From contig CAYPMR010000007.1 in the NCBI GenBank assembly GCA_964411665.1, positions 1-64,000 of the forward strand: a DNA stretch of 64,000 nucleotides, given 5' to 3'. Of the stretch, positions 42,301 through 51,970 are shown piece after piece (position 1 is the stretch's first letter; every line of letters begins with the position of its first letter). The notes under the pieces were generated by a model. The model did no database searches. It saw nothing but the letters and a program-made list of their open reading frames with translations, and was not told the DNA's origin. Position numbers and translations under genes: made by a program. Source of the DNA: CALFCE01 sp964411665 (lineage in GTDB: Bacteria; Pseudomonadota; Gammaproteobacteria; Granulosicoccales; Granulosicoccaceae).

Positions 42301-44532
42301 TTACTCTAGTTCAAGCCCCTGTACTGTCTGAAACCCTCTAGGCAATTTCCTTCCACGTTGTCCACGTGAACCCAGATAGTTTTCAAGTTCACTGTATTTA
42401 ATCGTAGTATGACGCTTGCCACTGTACACCCTGAGTTTGCCACCCACAGGTACTATTGCGACAGCGACCATGTATTCGCTGCCATCCTTAAATTTCTTGC
42501 CAGGAATGCCATACATCCTGTTACCTTTACCACGTGCCATCTCAGGTAGTTCGGATAATGGAAACACAAGCATGCTACCAGTATTGGAAACAGCAGCTAC
42601 CCTATCAGTCGCTAGATCAGTGACAGGTATAGCAGGTAATACATCAGCTCCTTGCGATACGCTCAGTACAGCCTTGCCCGACTTATTGCGACTTTGCAGT
42701 TTGCCAAGTTCAGCAACGAAACCAAATCCGGCAGAAGTAGCAAACAGATAACGCTGTTCATCAGCACCCATCATAACGCTGACAAAACTTGCACCGTCCG
42801 GTGGTTTGAGTCTGCCGCTAATAGGTTCGCCCAGACCTCTGGCTGACGGGAAACCATGCGCAGGTACACAATACACGCGACCTGACGAATCGAGAAACAT
42901 GGCCTGTGCATTGGTTCTGCCCTGGGCTGCGCTTTGAAACGCATCGCCCGACTTGTAATGCAAGCTGGTCGGATCAACGTCAAACCCTTTTGCTGCACGA
43001 ACCCATCCACGCTCTGACAAAATAACTGTCACGGCTTCACTCGGAACGAGATCAGCGGCAGAGATAGCCTGGGCAGCAGTACGTTCAACAATTGGTGAAC
43101 GCCGCTCATCGCCGTACGTTTCTATGTCTTCTTTGAGTTCATTTTTAACCAGCGTCTTCATGCGACGTTCGGAGCCGAGAGTCGCCTGCAGCCCGTCACG
43201 CTCTTCAATCAAAGCATCTTGCTCGTCGCGAATTTTCATTTCTTCTAGCTGAGCCAGGTGCCTGAGTTTCAATTCAAGAATGGCTTCAGCCTGTTCATCC
43301 GAAATTTTGAAACGTTTCATCAGAACCGGCTTGGGTTCATCGTTGTTACGAATAATGGCGATCACCTCATCAATATTGAGATAGGCGATCATCAACCCTT
43401 CAAGAATATGCAAACGCTTTTCAACTTTGTCGAGCCGCCATTGGAGACGTCTTCTGACTGTATCCATGCGATAGGTCAACCACTCCTTGAGGATGACACG
43501 CAGATTTTTGACCTGAGGCCTGCCGTTCAGACCTATCATGTTCATATTGACGCGATAGGTTCGCTCAAGATCTGTAGTGGCAAACAAATGTTGCATAACC
43601 TCATCGATATTGATGCGATTGCTACGCGGCACAATAACCAGACGGGTCGGATTCTCATGATCCGACTCATCACGCAAATCCTCGATCATGGGTAGCTTTT
43701 TGGCTTGCATTTGCGCTGCTATTTGCTCCAGCACTTTCGAACCTGAAACCTGAAAAGGAAGCTCAGTGACTATGATGGATGTATCTTCCTTGTTGTAGAC
43801 CGCACGCATGCGCAGAGACCCATGCCCGGTTTCATAGATTTGCGTGATTTCCTGTGACGAGGAAATAATCTCGGCACGAGTTGGAAAATCGGGCCCTTTG
43901 ACCAGCTTGAGTAAATCAGCAACAGTCGCTTTGGGTTTGTCCAGTAAATGGATGCAGGCAGCACCAATTTCGCGCAGATTATGCGGTGGTATGTCGGTTG
44001 CCATACCCACAGCAATACCAGTCGTGCTGTTAAGCAGAATATTCGGCAGTCGTGCCGGTAACAACGCCGGCTCTTTCAGTGTGCCATCGAAATTGGGTTC
44101 CCAGTCAACAGTGCCCTGTTCAAGTTCCTGTAACAGAGCGCGTGCATAACGCGTCAGTCGTGACTCGGTGTAACGCATAGCTGCGAAAGACTTGGGGTCA
44201 TCCTGTGAGCCCCAATTACCCTGCCCGTCCACCAATGGGTAACGATAGGTGAATGGCTGCGCCATTAACACCATGGCCTCGTAGCAGGCTGTATCACCAT
44301 GTGGATGGTACTTACCAAGTACGTCACCAACAGTACGCGCTGACTTTTTGTGTTTCGAAACAGCCGACAGGCCCAACTCTGACATCGCGTAGACAATGCG
44401 ACGCTGAACCGGCTTCAGGCCGTCACTGATATGGGGTAATGCACGATCCAGAATGACGTACATCGAATAATCGAGGTAGGCCTTCTCGGTAAATTCACTC
44501 AGGGGCAGTTCTTCAATACTGCTATCCGCCAT
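42301..44532 (-). CDS. parC: DNA topoisomerase IV subunit A
   Basis: A 743-residue ParC, very close to E. coli ParC (752). Catalytic Tyr121 lies in AAMRYTE. The quinolone-pocket segment is HPHGDTACYEA, with Thr81 where E. coli has Ser80 and Glu85 conserved. The C-terminal domain lacks the GyrA box QRRGGRGK and has a reduced blade set, as expected for topoisomerase IV. ParC decatenates sister chromosomes with ParE. The parE gene is not adjacent; a truncated ParE/GyrB-like TOPRIM protein is encoded 2 kb away beyond pgi. Confidence 0.96.
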   Translation of the reverse strand: MADSSIEELPLSEFTEKAYLDYSMYVILDRALPHISDGLKPVQRRIVYAMSELGLSAVSKHKKSARTVGDVLGKYHPHGDTACYEAMVLMAQPFTYRYPLVDGQGNWGSQDDPKSFAAMRYTESRLTRYARALLQELEQGTVDWEPNFDGTLKEPALLPARLPNILLNSTTGIAVGMATDIPPHNLREIGAACIHLLDKPKATVADLLKLVKGPDFPTRAEIISSSQEITQIYETGHGSLRMRAVYNKEDTSIIVTELPFQVSGSKVLEQIAAQMQAKKLPMIEDLRDESDHENPTRLVIVPRSNRINIDEVMQHLFATTDLERTYRVNMNMIGLNGRPQVKNLRVILKEWLTYRMDTVRRRLQWRLDKVEKRLHILEGLMIAYLNIDEVIAIIRNNDEPKPVLMKRFKISDEQAEAILELKLRHLAQLEEMKIRDEQDALIEERDGLQATLGSERRMKTLVKNELKEDIETYGDERRSPIVERTAAQAISAADLVPSEAVTVILSERGWVRAAKGFDVDPTSLHYKSGDAFQSAAQGRTNAQAMFLDSSGRVYCVPAHGFPSARGLGEPISGRLKPPDGASFVSVMMGADEQRYLFATSAGFGFVAELGKLQSRNKSGKAVLSVSQGADVLPAIPVTDLATDRVAAVSNTGSMLVFPLSELPEMARGKGNRMYGIPGKKFKDGSEYMVAVAIVPVGGKLRVYSGKRHTTIKYSELENYLGSRGQRGRKLPRGFQTVQGLELE

Positions 44533-44634
44533 CTATCATTCAGCTCTAAAAGTCTGGGAAAACCGGCTTTTTGCCCGGGCAAGGAGGAATTATCAAACGG
44601 ATTGGTGCAGAAGACAATTGCTATCGCATATCAG

Positions 44635-44652
44635 GCACAATCCAGCACAATC
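44635..44652. repeat. 10-bp tandem duplication
   Basis: GCACAATC occurs at 44635 and again at 44645, within the parC-pgi spacer and running to the pgi stop codon. Confidence 0.55.
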
Positions 44653-46309
44653 AGGCGATCATATTGCGTCTCGCCAAAATCTTTTTTATCAGATTGGTTG
44701 TTGACGCATCATGGGCACCGTCTGCAGGAGTTTCGCCGGATTCGATCTCGGCAAGTATATGTCCGGCGAGCTGCTTGCCGAGCTCAACACCCCATTGATC
44801 AAAGGCATTCACATCCCAAATAACTGATTCTACAAAGACCTTGTGCTCGTACAGCGCTATCAGCGCCCCAAGGGATTGCGGATCTATTGTGTCGAGCAGC
44901 AGCGTATTGGTGGGTCGATTACCCTGAAAAGTTTTGTGTCCGCAAAGGCGACGTATCTCATCATCACTATCACCCTTGTCCCGCATCTCGGCCGCCAGCG
45001 TTTCAGCGTCCTTGCCCCGCATCAAAGCCTCTGTTTGAGCAAGACAATTGGACAAGAGCATAGCGTGGTGTCGACCAAGCGGATTAAGACTTTCAAGCGG
45101 CACAATGAAGTCTGCGGGTATTAAATGTGTACCCTGATGCACCAGTTGATAGTAAGCATGTTGACCATTGGTACCTGGCTCACCCCAGACAATCGGGCCG
45201 GTGGCGTAATTGACTGCAGATCCATCGCGCGTTACAGATTTGCCATTACTCTCCATAGTCAACTGCTGCAAGTAGGCCGGAAACCTGTGTAAATACTGAT
45301 CATAGGGGGCGATCAAATGACTTCGAGCACCAAAGAAATTGACATACCAGACAGTTAACAGCGCCATGATCACCGGCATGTTTTCATCCAGTGGTGCGTC
45401 ACGAAAATGCCTGTCCATGGCATAAGCGCCGTCGAGCATCTCCTCGAACCTTTGCATACCTACGGCAATCGCTATCGATAAGCCTATTGCAGACCACAAG
45501 GAATACCGTCCACCAACCCAATCCCAGAACTCAAACATGTTGTTGGCATCAATGCCAAATTTTTCAACTTCAGTTTTATTGGTTGAAAGTGCAACAAAAT
45601 GCGATGCAACTGCCTTTTCATCACCACTTGCCTCAACAAACCAATTACGTGCTGAATGTGCGTTGGCAAGGGTTTCCTGGGTAGTAAAGGTCTTTGAGGC
45701 AATGATGAACAACGTCGTTGCCGGATCAAGTTTTTCCAATGTGCTGGCTATATGACTTCCATCAACATTGGATACGAAGTGCAAGTTCAGGCGTGAATGG
45801 CTGTAGCGCTGTAAAGCCTCGGTTACCATCAAGGGCCCAAGGTCAGATCCGCCAATACCGATATTGACAACATCCGTAAACATATCATCACGATAGCCAC
45901 GCTTTTTGCCTTCCCTTATATCCTCACTAAAGACAGCCATCTGTTTCAACACGCGTTTAACAGCCGGCATAACGTTTTCACCATCAACGTCAACAGCCTC
46001 AGAACCGCGGTTGCGTAATGCTGTGTGCAGAACAGCCCGGCCCTCAGTGTTATTGATAGACTTGCCACCGAACATCGCAGTAATTTTCTGCTCGAGATCC
46101 CGTTCTTCAGCCAATGCAATCAACTTGGGCATTGTTTTAGTGTTAATACGGTTTTTCGAGTAATCCAGAAACAATCCCGCAGCTGCCAGCGAACATCGCT
46201 CGAAACGATTGGCGTCGGCGGCGAACATCTCCAGCATGTGGGTCTGGCCGATGTCATTGTAATGTTGCTGTAGATCATGCCAGGCACTGAGATTGGTCAA
46301 ATCACTCAT
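44651..46309 (-). CDS. pgi: Glucose-6-phosphate isomerase
   Basis: A 552-residue Pgi interconverting glucose-6-phosphate and fructose-6-phosphate. It shows NIGIGGSDLGPLMVTEAL, FIIASKTFTTQETL, the catalytic glutamate region GGRYSLWSAIGL, GEPGTNGQHAYYQLVHQGT (catalytic His near 385) and the conserved Lys near 510 in EHKVFVE. The fold and length match the E. coli enzyme. It is divergent from the TOPRIM gene across 168 bp. Confidence 0.95.
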   Translation of the reverse strand: MSDLTNLSAWHDLQQHYNDIGQTHMLEMFAADANRFERCSLAAAGLFLDYSKNRINTKTMPKLIALAEERDLEQKITAMFGGKSINNTEGRAVLHTALRNRGSEAVDVDGENVMPAVKRVLKQMAVFSEDIREGKKRGYRDDMFTDVVNIGIGGSDLGPLMVTEALQRYSHSRLNLHFVSNVDGSHIASTLEKLDPATTLFIIASKTFTTQETLANAHSARNWFVEASGDEKAVASHFVALSTNKTEVEKFGIDANNMFEFWDWVGGRYSLWSAIGLSIAIAVGMQRFEEMLDGAYAMDRHFRDAPLDENMPVIMALLTVWYVNFFGARSHLIAPYDQYLHRFPAYLQQLTMESNGKSVTRDGSAVNYATGPIVWGEPGTNGQHAYYQLVHQGTHLIPADFIVPLESLNPLGRHHAMLLSNCLAQTEALMRGKDAETLAAEMRDKGDSDDEIRRLCGHKTFQGNRPTNTLLLDTIDPQSLGALIALYEHKVFVESVIWDVNAFDQWGVELGKQLAGHILAEIESGETPADGAHDASTTNLIKKILARRNMIA

Positions 46310-46477
46310 ATTTCGCTCGTTTCGTTTGTAGCCTCACCTGTCACCTCTTCTGTAACCACCAACGGTCATCGTCAGACGCTGTCCTTCTCACATGGATAGC
46401 AGTACAAGACCCGACACGAATCCGGCACCATCAGAAATGGAATTACTCAGGTAGAAGTGTAGCCCAGGGTGTAAATT

Positions 46478-47191
46478 GTGCGGATGCTTGCGAAATTTCA
46501 ATTTCTGAGGCCCTCCATAGCGATGGAGAAGTGGTCCCGCTTGGCGCGATCACATGGACGCGCGCAAAACACCCTGATTGGTCAGGCGACACTTGAAAAT
46601 GCTGCCGACGAAACTGGCAGGGAAATCCCGGCTGAACCCACCGAGCTGGTAATAGTCGAGGGTAAATCTGCCGCTGATGCCTTTGAGCAGGTGCGCAATC
46701 GCAAAAGGCAGAGTCTGTACGTGTTGCAAGGAAAAATCCCTAATCCTGCCCGACACAACCGCAAGCGCCTGCAACAACATGCGCAACTCGGGCCACTGCT
46801 CGAATTACTGGCAATTGACACCAAACCACCAGCCTGCGATTACATTATTCTGTTACAGGATGCGGATATCGACGGTCAGCATAATGCCTGGCAGCTGTCA
46901 CAGTTTTTCGCCAGATATCTGCCAGACTGGATTGATCAGCAACGCTTGCTACATTGTGCTGTGCCTCTGGCACGTATTGTTTACAACGCAGATAAGAGCG
47001 ATTATGTCTACAACGAAAAACAGCTCAACAAGGTAATCACATCCATGCCGGAGCAATTTGAGGCGAACAACAATTTACCCCGGATCAATCGATTCAAGGG
47101 TGTTGCGTCATTCAATAGCGACGAGCGTGCAACGCTGTTCGGCTATCCACTGCATAGCCGATGCAGCCAGATCAGTTTCCCGCCATCATGA
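46478..47191 (+). CDS. Stand-alone GyrB/ParE-type TOPRIM protein
   Basis: A 237-residue protein consisting of the TOPRIM core and a truncated tail of a type IIA topoisomerase B subunit. VEGKSAADAFEQVRNRKRQ (Glu61) corresponds to VEGDSAGGSAKQGRNRK of GyrB. VLQGKIPN matches PLKGKILN. QDADIDGQH (Asp128, Asp130, Asp132, His135) matches TDADVDGSH. INRFKGVASFNSDE (205-208) matches IQRYKGLGEMNPEQ. The GHKL ATPase and transducer domains are absent, and the Asp of EGDS is Lys. GTG start (or ATG at 46484) with AGGG eight bases upstream. It overlaps the next gene by ATGA. The catalytic acidic residues are kept, so metal binding is possible; function is unknown. Confidence 0.8.
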   Translation: MRMLAKFQFLRPSIAMEKWSRLARSHGRAQNTLIGQATLENAADETGREIPAEPTELVIVEGKSAADAFEQVRNRKRQSLYVLQGKIPNPARHNRKRLQQHAQLGPLLELLAIDTKPPACDYIILLQDADIDGQHNAWQLSQFFARYLPDWIDQQRLLHCAVPLARIVYNADKSDYVYNEKQLNKVITSMPEQFEANNNLPRINRFKGVASFNSDERATLFGYPLHSRCSQISFPPS

Positions 47192-48846
47192 ACAACTTAA
47201 TCGAGGTACCGCTTTGGTTGCTGGTTGTGCTAACGGCTCTGGCGGTTGTCACTTCACTGCAGTATTTTCTGCTACCACCGGTTCGCATGCTGCTACGCAG
47301 GCGCGCCAATCGTCTTATCGATGAAGTCAATTCCCGTCTCGCACTGGAGTTACCCTCGTTCAAGTTGACCAAACGCGAAGTGCTGATCGATCGATTGGTT
47401 TATCACCCCCATGTTATGGCTGAAGTCGACAGGGTGGCACGCGAGGAAGGTACATCGAGAGACGCCATTGTGCAGCAGGTGCGCAGCTACGCGGTCGAGA
47501 TTGTTCCGGCGTTCAATGCTCGATTATATTTCAAATGGGCCTACTGGCTGGCACGGCGAATTGTGCACATGCTCTATCGAGTCCGTCTTGGATTTGCTGA
47601 TGATGCATCTTTAAAAGACTTACCGCCTAATTCCAGCGTTGTTTTTGTGATGAATCACCGCAGCAACATGGACTACATCGTAGCCACTTATTTAGCCGCC
47701 GAACGTACTGCACTGTCCTACGCGGTAGGTGAATGGGCACGAACCTGGCCATTGCAACAACTCATACGCATGATGGGAGGGTATTTCGTCAGGCGCGATT
47801 CCGGAGACGGTCTCTATCGACAGGTTTTGCAGTGCTATGTGCAAATGGCCGCTGAAGGTGGTGTACCGCAAGCTGTTTTTCCAGAAGGATACCTTTCACG
47901 TGACGGCAAGCTGTCAGCACCAAAACTTGGATTGCTCGGTTACCTGGCACGACCTTATCTACAAGCAGACAGGGAATTTGCTCAGCAACTACCTGACACG
48001 AACGATTCCCCTGGGCCTGTACCTCGTGACTCTGAACCTGAATCGAAACAACAATCAAAACAGGCTCTGAACAGCCTGGTTTTTATACCGGTCGGAATCA
48101 ACTATGACCGGGTACTCGAAGATCGCATACTACTAGCTAATCTGCGCAATTCTCAAAGCAACACCAAACCTAAGTTTAAATTTTTTACCCTGGGACGCTT
48201 CGCCAGATTTCTGGGTAAGCAAGCGTGGTTGGCGCTAACCGGTCGTTGGTATCGCTTTGGTTATGCTTGTGTGAATTTCGGTACGCCGCTATCTCTTTGC
48301 GACTGGATAGAACAACGCAAGGCAACGGGCATCGAAGACAATAGCTGGCACGATCAGGTCGAAGCATTGTCGCAGGATTTGATGGAACGTATCGGCGACA
48401 TTATCCCTATTCTGCCAGTTGCTCTGGTTGCAACGGTTTTCCGCAATGCAAGGCAGTACGATCAAAGTGCCATCAAGCTTAGTGAGATCGATATAAAGCG
48501 CCGGATCACGGTTTTGATTGATCATCTCGTTGCAGGCGGTGCTCACGTCTATATCCCGCGCAACAATCTCGATTACGCTGTGACAGTTGGTCTGCGTATG
48601 CTCGAACTTCGACATTTATTGATCAACGATGATGGTTGGTATGCTCTGGCACCAGAGAACGAAGACGTATTGGACTTTTACGCCTCGTCCATTGAACATT
48701 TTGACACTGTTATTCAACCTTCTGAGACAACAGGCAACTCAGACATAAGCGCTTCTGCAAGCACCTCCAGTAAAACAGGAAACACCCTGGAGCAAACAGC
48801 TGCTAATGCGAAACATCAATCATCGACTATTGAACCAACCCACTAA
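47188..48846 (+). CDS. PlsB-like acyltransferase
   Basis: A 552-residue membrane-bound acyltransferase. A transmembrane segment lies at residues 8-28. The acyltransferase core has NHRSNMDY (His157, Asp162: HX4D), then GGYFVRRDSGDGLYRQV and VFPEGYLSRDGKLSAPKLG, which parallel blocks I-III of glycerol-3-phosphate acyltransferase PlsB. It is shorter than E. coli PlsB (807), so it may use another acceptor such as lysophosphatidate. The last 45 residues are Ser/Thr-rich low complexity. The start is chosen at the ATG overlapping the TOPRIM stop; an ATG at 47161 also exists. Confidence 0.78.
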   Translation: MNNLIEVPLWLLVVLTALAVVTSLQYFLLPPVRMLLRRRANRLIDEVNSRLALELPSFKLTKREVLIDRLVYHPHVMAEVDRVAREEGTSRDAIVQQVRSYAVEIVPAFNARLYFKWAYWLARRIVHMLYRVRLGFADDASLKDLPPNSSVVFVMNHRSNMDYIVATYLAAERTALSYAVGEWARTWPLQQLIRMMGGYFVRRDSGDGLYRQVLQCYVQMAAEGGVPQAVFPEGYLSRDGKLSAPKLGLLGYLARPYLQADREFAQQLPDTNDSPGPVPRDSEPESKQQSKQALNSLVFIPVGINYDRVLEDRILLANLRNSQSNTKPKFKFFTLGRFARFLGKQAWLALTGRWYRFGYACVNFGTPLSLCDWIEQRKATGIEDNSWHDQVEALSQDLMERIGDIIPILPVALVATVFRNARQYDQSAIKLSEIDIKRRITVLIDHLVAGGAHVYIPRNNLDYAVTVGLRMLELRHLLINDDGWYALAPENEDVLDFYASSIEHFDTVIQPSETTGNSDISASASTSSKTGNTLEQTAANAKHQSSTIEPTH

Positions 48847-48851
48847 CGCTA

Positions 48852-50498
48852 ATGAACAGCTCCACAAACCAGCACACAGCAAACGCTGAACCCGGCACCG
48901 ACTACCTTATTGTCGGTGCAGGTTCAGCCGGTTGTGTACTGGCAAACCGCCTATCTGAAAATCCCCATAATCATGTCACACTGCTTGAGGCCGGTGGCAG
49001 TGACAAAAATCCGTGGATCAAAGTTCCCATCGGTTACGGCAAAACATTTTTCGATCAGCGTGTGAACTGGAAATACCATACCGAGGCAGATCCTGCCTTG
49101 ATGAACAGAAGCCTGTACTGGCCCCGAGGCAAGGTGCTTGGAGGATCCAGCTCGATCAATGCCATGGTGTATATCCGCGGTCAGGCAAATGACTTTAACG
49201 ACTGGGCCAGCAAAGGCAACACCGGTTGGGACTTTGACAGTGTTCTACCCTATTTCGTTAAATCAGAAGACAGTGAATTTCCGGCAAGCCCCTATCATCA
49301 ACAGGGCGGCCCGTTACACGTAACTCGCATTGAACAACAAGTGCATTCCCTGTGTAACACCTATTTGCAAGCAGCACAGGAACACGGTTTCCCTGTCACC
49401 GAAGACTTCAACGGCGGTCAATTTGAAGGGGCTGGCATCTATTCGATCACAACACGTAATGGTGTGCGTGAATCGAGCGCTTCAGCTTTTCTGGATCCGG
49501 CAAAAAAGCGCACCAATTTAACAGTGCTAACACAGGCACATGTAGAAAAAATATTATTCGAAGGCAAGCGAGCGGTAGGTGTTACCTATAGACGAAAAGG
49601 CAAACAGAACACTCTTTTTGCCAGTCGCGAAATCATCGTGTCAGCCGGTTCGGTCAATTCACCTGCCCTGCTTGAACATTCCGGTATTGGCAACCTACAA
49701 GTTCTCAAGGAAGCAGGCATCACACCGGTACATATCAACCCCAACGTCGGCGAACATCTGCAGGATCACATCGCAGTTAACTATGTTTACGAATCTCACA
49801 TCCCCACGTTGAACGATGAACTGCATTCGTGGTTTGGCAAAGCCCGTGCTGCCATGCAATATCTAGTGACCCGGCGTGGCCATCTATCATTAAGCGTCAA
49901 CCAATCTGGTGGTTTTGTTAAAAGTAATCCGCAACAACCTCACCCCAATCTTCAACTGTATTTCAATCCATTAAGTTACAAAACTGCTGACAGCGACACA
50001 CGCAAACTGATGAACCCGGATCCGTTCTCAGCCTACATACTATCGTTCCAGCCGTGTCGCCCAACCAGCCGTGGCAGCATTCATATTCGTGACAACGATA
50101 GTTCAAAGGCACCCGCTATTACCCCCAATTATCTGTCTACTAACGAAGACATCAATGAAATCGTGGAAGGCTGTCATCTCATGCGCGAACTGGTAGCAAC
50201 ACCTGCTTTAAGCGCCATAACCAAACGCGAGCTGGAACCTGGCAGTTCGCTAACTAGCGACGAACAACTGCTTGACGACTTTCGCGAGCGTTCTGGTACG
50301 GTCTTTCATCCGATCGGTACCTGTGCAATGGGTCCGGATGCTGGCAGCGCTGTAGTTGATCCAACGTTAAAGGTACATGGACTGGATGGCTTGCGTGTGG
50401 TTGATGCGTCGGTGTTCCCCAATCTGACTTCTGGTAATACCAATGCACCGACTATTATGGTTGCTGAAAAAGCAGCGGATATGATCCTCGACAGCTAA
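48852..50498 (+). CDS. GMC-family FAD-dependent alcohol/choline dehydrogenase
   Basis: A 548-residue glucose-methanol-choline oxidoreductase. The FAD-binding motif YLIVGAGSAGCVLANRLSE is at about residues 17-35, and GMC signature 1 is WPRGKVLGGSSSINAMVYIRG near 90. Signature 2 is SAGSVNSPALLEHSGIG near 265. The catalytic His lies in VFHPIGTCAMG near 475 and Asn/His in SGNTNAPTIMVAEKAAD near 520. It resembles choline dehydrogenase BetA and aliphatic alcohol dehydrogenase AlkJ; no betaine operon is nearby, so an alcohol substrate is more likely. It follows the acyltransferase by 5 bp in the same operon. Confidence 0.88.
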   Translation: MNSSTNQHTANAEPGTDYLIVGAGSAGCVLANRLSENPHNHVTLLEAGGSDKNPWIKVPIGYGKTFFDQRVNWKYHTEADPALMNRSLYWPRGKVLGGSSSINAMVYIRGQANDFNDWASKGNTGWDFDSVLPYFVKSEDSEFPASPYHQQGGPLHVTRIEQQVHSLCNTYLQAAQEHGFPVTEDFNGGQFEGAGIYSITTRNGVRESSASAFLDPAKKRTNLTVLTQAHVEKILFEGKRAVGVTYRRKGKQNTLFASREIIVSAGSVNSPALLEHSGIGNLQVLKEAGITPVHINPNVGEHLQDHIAVNYVYESHIPTLNDELHSWFGKARAAMQYLVTRRGHLSLSVNQSGGFVKSNPQQPHPNLQLYFNPLSYKTADSDTRKLMNPDPFSAYILSFQPCRPTSRGSIHIRDNDSSKAPAITPNYLSTNEDINEIVEGCHLMRELVATPALSAITKRELEPGSSLTSDEQLLDDFRERSGTVFHPIGTCAMGPDAGSAVVDPTLKVHGLDGLRVVDASVFPNLTSGNTNAPTIMVAEKAADMILDS

Positions 50499-50525
50499 AA
50501 ACCACTATCGAGAAAGCGAACTCTA

Positions 50526-51470
50526 TTACAGGTGCGACCAATAAAGCCTGTCGGGGTTTTCCACCAGAATGCGCCGTAACAGCGTATCACCTGCCTTGTT
50601 ATCCTTTGCAACCGATTGGCACAGTGAAACGATCCTGTCGACCAGCAAGCCGTCATCTGGCATATGAGATTTCATATTCGGGTGTGGCCAATCCGTACCC
50701 CAGAGAATACGCTCGGGTGCTTGTCGCAGTAATGCTTGCGCCACAGGCTCCACATCACTGTAGGGAGGGCCGATTTTCGACAGCCGCTCCGGGCAACTGA
50801 TCTTGACCCAGTATTTGTCTTGCTCGAATAGCCTGGAAAGCAGTTCAAAACTCTGCGATGAAGTTCCTGATTCAACAGGTACCCGCCCCATGTGATCGAT
50901 GACCACGGGAACGTCTATATCATCAAGAAAAGGTGCGAGTGTATTTATATCTTCACTGTCAAAATAAACAACCACATGCCAGTCATGTCGTTTGATTTTT
51001 TCAAGGATGCGCTGATGAGCACTGCCAGGTGGAGTACCACCAAGTCGTTTGACAAAATTGAAACGCACACCGCGAATCCCTCGCTCGTGCATGCCCTCCA
51101 GAGCGGCTAGCTCTATGTCTTCAGCAACTACAGCAACGCCACGGTATTTGCCATCACCAGCGTCGAGTGCATTCAGGGTTGCGCTATTGTCCGTGCCATG
51201 GCAACTGGCCTGAACAATAACGGCGCGTTCGATACCCAGTAGCGCATGTCGCTGAAAGAGGGTTTCTTTCGATGCATCAACCGGTCGATAAGTACTCGTG
51301 CTGGCAAAAGGGAACCGAGCTGCCGGACCAAACACATGACAATGCGCATCACAGGCACCAGCGGGTAAAGCCGTGTCGGGTATTTTTGGATTAGGGTGAA
51401 ATGGCAGGTAATCGATATCTGCAATAGAGGCGCTCCTGGCAACACCGCTATTTAAGTCAGAATTTGACAT
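50526..51470 (-). CDS. Amidohydrolase 2 family (LigI-like) hydrolase
   Basis: A 314-residue TIM-barrel metal-dependent hydrolase of the amidohydrolase-2 group. The first-strand metal ligands are in CDAHCHVFGP, and the terminal aspartate is in ILWGTDWPHPNM near residue 245. The opening FHPNPKIPDTALPAGACDAHCHVFGPAARFPF closely resembles 2-pyrone-4,6-dicarboxylate lactonase LigI of the lignin/protocatechuate pathway, though the substrate here is unproven. The ATG at 51470 is chosen because it lies right after the stop of the DCC gene (1-bp gap). It is convergent with the GMC gene. Confidence 0.8.
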   Translation of the reverse strand: MSNSDLNSGVARSASIADIDYLPFHPNPKIPDTALPAGACDAHCHVFGPAARFPFASTSTYRPVDASKETLFQRHALLGIERAVIVQASCHGTDNSATLNALDAGDGKYRGVAVVAEDIELAALEGMHERGIRGVRFNFVKRLGGTPPGSAHQRILEKIKRHDWHVVVYFDSEDINTLAPFLDDIDVPVVIDHMGRVPVESGTSSQSFELLSRLFEQDKYWVKISCPERLSKIGPPYSDVEPVAQALLRQAPERILWGTDWPHPNMKSHMPDDGLLVDRIVSLCQSVAKDNKAGDTLLRRILVENPDRLYWSHL

Positions 51471-51471
51471 C

Positions 51472-51921
51472 TTATTTATCTGCCAGATTATCAATAGGTT
51501 TACGACCCAGCAGGCGTAACAACAGTGCTCTACCTGCAACCAGCACGGGATACACCCAACGAGCTACTGCCGGTATTCGAAAGAGGTAGTAGTTAATCCG
51601 GTTAAAAATACCCGAGCGACTGCTTAACAGGCTTATCGCGTGCATGGCGTCAGCACCAAAATACAACTCGCCATGCATTTTTAACACGATGCCTTTGTCA
51701 ATATCGAATCCCGCCTCTGTAATTTCGCGCATAATGCTTGAATCGTCCCGCGCATTAACAACCTGAAGTTGGCCTGCAGTCTCGCGTAAGCGCAACATGC
51801 GACGATAATAATTACACACGGGGCATTCACCGTCATAAATCAGAATTAGATCGGTGCTGTCCGAATTTGCCGTGTGCTTTGCCGGCATCGTTGATTTATC
51901 AGTGGGGGGGAGACCTGCCAT
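51472..51921 (-). CDS. DCC-family (DUF393) thiol-disulfide protein
   Basis: A 149-residue protein with the DUF393 hallmark LILIYDGECPVCNYYRRML (CxxC at about residues 35-38), then VLKMHGELYFGADAMHAISLLSS. A hydrophobic C-terminal part suggests membrane association. The family is named for its DxxCxxC-like motif and is presumed to be redox active. It lies just upstream of the amidohydrolase in one transcription unit. Confidence 0.8.
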   Translation of the reverse strand: MAGLPPTDKSTMPAKHTANSDSTDLILIYDGECPVCNYYRRMLRLRETAGQLQVVNARDDSSIMREITEAGFDIDKGIVLKMHGELYFGADAMHAISLLSSRSGIFNRINYYLFRIPAVARWVYPVLVAGRALLLRLLGRKPIDNLADK

Positions 51922-51970
51922 GGATACAGCTTAACAAGGCTTTGCAGGTAGTAATAAGAAATTTGAAAAA

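Noticed and set aside
44250..44300. ParC Thr81 (Ser80 in E. coli) as a quinolone-resistance mutation
   Set aside because: Threonine at this position may be natural in this lineage, Glu85 is conserved and GyrA has susceptible-type residues; no resistance claim is justified.
44571..44798. Plus-strand open frame with AAGGAGG in the parC-pgi spacer
   Set aside because: No start codon at proper spacing from the purine-rich site; most of the frame is antisense to pgi.
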